Shown here: in pieces, positions 62,030 through 64,000 of the stretch
Position numbering within the stretch: position 1 is the first letter of the stretch
Layout of the letters: each line of letters begins with the position of its first letter
From: Calvatia gigantea
Lineage: Eukaryota > Basidiomycota > Agaricomycetes > Agaricales > Lycoperdaceae
Assembly (NCBI GenBank): GCA_025093985.1
Contig: JACAAK010000010.1
Coordinates: 1,902,168 to 1,966,167, forward strand
Length of the DNA: 64,000 nt
Direction of reading: 5' to 3'
Made by a program: the position numbers and the translations under genes
The notes under the pieces: generated by a model
Database searches by the model: none
Told to the model about the DNA's origin: nothing
Seen by the model: the letters and a program-made list of their open reading frames with translations, nothing else

Positions 62030-62260
62030 TGTATCCCTCTCAGAGCGCCGCCCGTGAAGGCCTTCACAGCTGCAGATTTGGCAATATACCAACCAAAGCT
62101 CGGCCATAGCTTCTTTCAATCCGGTCGGTAAAGTCGTGGGGCGTTACTGAGGGGTTTACGACAGACCGAAGGGGATGGACCCATGTGGAATGGTCGCCTC
62201 CCCTTTCTCCTGGCTTCGACATGCAAGTAGACCCCATAAGGCACTAGGTTGGTGCTCCCC
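62030..62260 (-). pseudogene. SDR copy 3, short relic
   Basis: Fragments LHVEARRKGRRP (for LACRSQEKGEA) and ELWLVYCQICSCEGLHG (for ELWLVDLAEFASVKAF, out of frame) show a third SDR remnant of about 230 bases. Confidence 0.5.
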
Positions 62261-63681
62261 GCCAGCTGGCGTTCACCACCTTCCCTTCCTCCAATCCGCA
62301 TAAAAATTGGACTCGTAGATCATTCGGATTTTGAAAACATTCTCCAGTTTTTTAAATCTATTTTTCCGTGGACCGGAACGCGGTCTGGAAATTGCTGAAC
62401 TTGTCATACTTCCCTCATGGTTTGCGGGATGGGGACTCCAATTTGGCTGGGGTGATACTGATGTGACCCGCCACGCACCAACCAGGGGGGAGCGCCATCC
62501 GGGAGTGAAAGATAGTATGTTATACACCACTGGACCCCCCCATACGTCACTTCAGACATCAAAGTTAGTGTGTATATAGATCGTGCCCGGATGCCGAAGG
62601 GGCGTAGCCGCTTGGATCATTCCCACTGCGTCATGACGTGCACGCATACGAAAGGCTCCCGCCATTAACGACCGCATGTTGGAAAGCTTCAGAGGAGAGG
62701 ACTCCGATGAGGACGAGAGGTAACCGACCAGCCACCATTCATACACCGCCTTTTTCCTTCCTTCATTTCTTTGTACATAGGTTATTCTTTTCTTTCTCTT
62801 CGAATACGGACATACCAACATAAGTGCACTACAGTCACATTGATACCCCCGCATTCATCATACCTCTACCAGACCTCTGCACAACACCACTCAGGACCTT
62901 TATCCTCACGTAGATACCACCCAGCCGAGGGGGCGTAGATACTTAGCTAGCCTAGACTATGCCACCGCGTCTTAGCACTAGGTTTGCTTGTTGCGGTATA
63001 GAAATGCAGAGTTCATCATCCTCATCATGAGGTGCACGTGACTCGTGACGTTGTATCATCTGGACAAATTTGCCACGCAATGGGATGACTTTCCGTAGGA
63101 TTTAGAATTCTAGATCATATTTCTAAACCTTAATGGCACTTGATGCCGAAAAATTAGCCGAGCTACCCCATGAAATACAAACTGCTGAGTCCATGACAAA
63201 TTTCACGCCACAAATTGATGAGCCTCTGATATCCTTCAGAAGTGGTCGCAGCCAGCAAGGAGGTACAACAATTTAACTTGATCACTATTATGCCCATATT
63301 GTTTGGAGACCTGCAGCAGTTGCATATTGTATTTTGGAGAGAGGAAGTGCATACACAACCAAAGATAAAGGACCCAAATGGAGAGTTGATGACGGAGCCT
63401 CAAAAAAGGGTTTATAACGAGCGTCTGCAACTAGGAGGGGGGGTAGGAGGCCTCCTCTAGATTAAGGTTTAGAAAAGGTCCTCTTTTGAGATCCGATACG
63501 ATCCCATCACCCGGCATTCCTGGCAAGTCACGTTCCTGCCGCTTGGAGTGATTTAGAAAAATAATCTAGAATTCTAAACGCTGCAGGAAGTCATCCATGA
63601 ACGTTTGAACCGTCTTTCAAAACTGCGCGTGATATCTAAATCATCGGATTCGGTCGCTCGTCGTTCCCCCTTCCTAACCAA
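62261..63681. other. Gene-poor spacer
   Basis: No supported gene. Short frames at 62331-62854 and 63236-63460 lack domains. Confidence 0.45.
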
Positions 63682-64000
63682 ATGGCAAGCACGCCTATAT
63701 CACATCAGCGATCAGGGTTTAACGTATTTGTCGCTAAGGCAGACAAGGCATACAAGCAGTTTGCAAGGGAGACCCGTGGTCGTTGGGTTGGACCCGTTCC
63801 AATTCTCGACTTTCTGGGTCTCCTTCCACCTCTAGGATCTTACCCCGCTCCTCCAGAGAAGATTTTCGATGGCATACCCAGTGACCAACTTGAGAAGGAT
63901 ATGTATCCCGAATTGGTAACTCATAGGACATTCGGATATTCGCTGCGTGTTCACCGCGCTCTAGGTTGACGCCCTCAAATCCCTCAACTTCAAGAGCTTG
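63682..64000 (+). CDS. 5' end of a probable FunK1-type fungal protein kinase
   Basis: ATG at 63682 (MASTPISHQRSGF). Exon 1 ends at YPEL, followed by an intron 63916-63966 (GTAACT...CTCTAG) that joins in phase to VDALKSLNFKSL at the window edge. The pattern of a hydrophobic-Pro segment (VPILDFLGLLPP), then a short acidic stretch (IPSDQLEKDMYPEL) and VDALK resembles the N-terminal region ahead of the kinase in Agaricomycete FunK1 proteins. The kinase itself is outside, so the call is tentative. Confidence 0.4.

Overview
The window is nuclear DNA of a filamentous fungus, most likely an Agaricomycete (Basidiomycota). Genes sit densely on both strands, are split by many GT-AG introns of about 50-60 bases, and encode fungal single-copy proteins: TFIIE alpha, a p24 cargo receptor, signal peptidase subunit 2, a divergent H2A/H2B pair, condensin CAP-G and a fungal GH17 glucanase. 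The species cannot be named from the sequence.

Layout. 1-14 kb: 5' part of a Nim1/Hsl1-type kinase (-), a PPR-like mitochondrial protein (+), a small basic protein (+), kinase copy A (+), TFIIE alpha (-), a p24 protein (-) and an MFSD5/MOT2-type transporter (+). 14-30 kb: four kinase genes of one family on the minus strand (copies B, C, D, E), separated by gene-poor spacers with shared flanking repeats. 30-36 kb: SPC2 (-), H2A (-)/H2B (+), and an intronless F-box protein (+). 36-41 kb: two more kinase domains (F, G) that probably form one gene. 42-48 kb: a hemerythrin-like protein (+) and two paralogous old-yellow-enzyme genes (-). 48-53 kb: condensin subunit (-). 54-56 kb: GH17 glucanase (+). 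56-62 kb: an SDR gene, decayed SDR copies and a duplicated membrane-protein segment. The right edge holds the start of a probable FunK1-type gene.

The most interesting content is the kinase family. Seven kinase domains share exon structure, a conserved helical block before the kinase, HGD/HAD instead of HRD, and a conserved tail. Copies D, E and G begin with short helical exons that resemble the four-helix bundle of MLKL/HeLo-type cell-death proteins. Copy C instead appears to carry a Sin3-type PAH domain. Copy B has lost the DFG aspartate. Copies G and F appear joined as a pseudokinase-kinase tandem. The set looks like a fast-evolving receptor or cell-death family, but this is inference.

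Many genes, including essential ones (TFIIE alpha, condensin), carry single extra bases that break the frame. Because these are mostly insertions and hit essential genes, I suspect insertion errors in a long-read assembly. Frameshifts in the kinases should therefore not be taken as proof of pseudogenes without read support.
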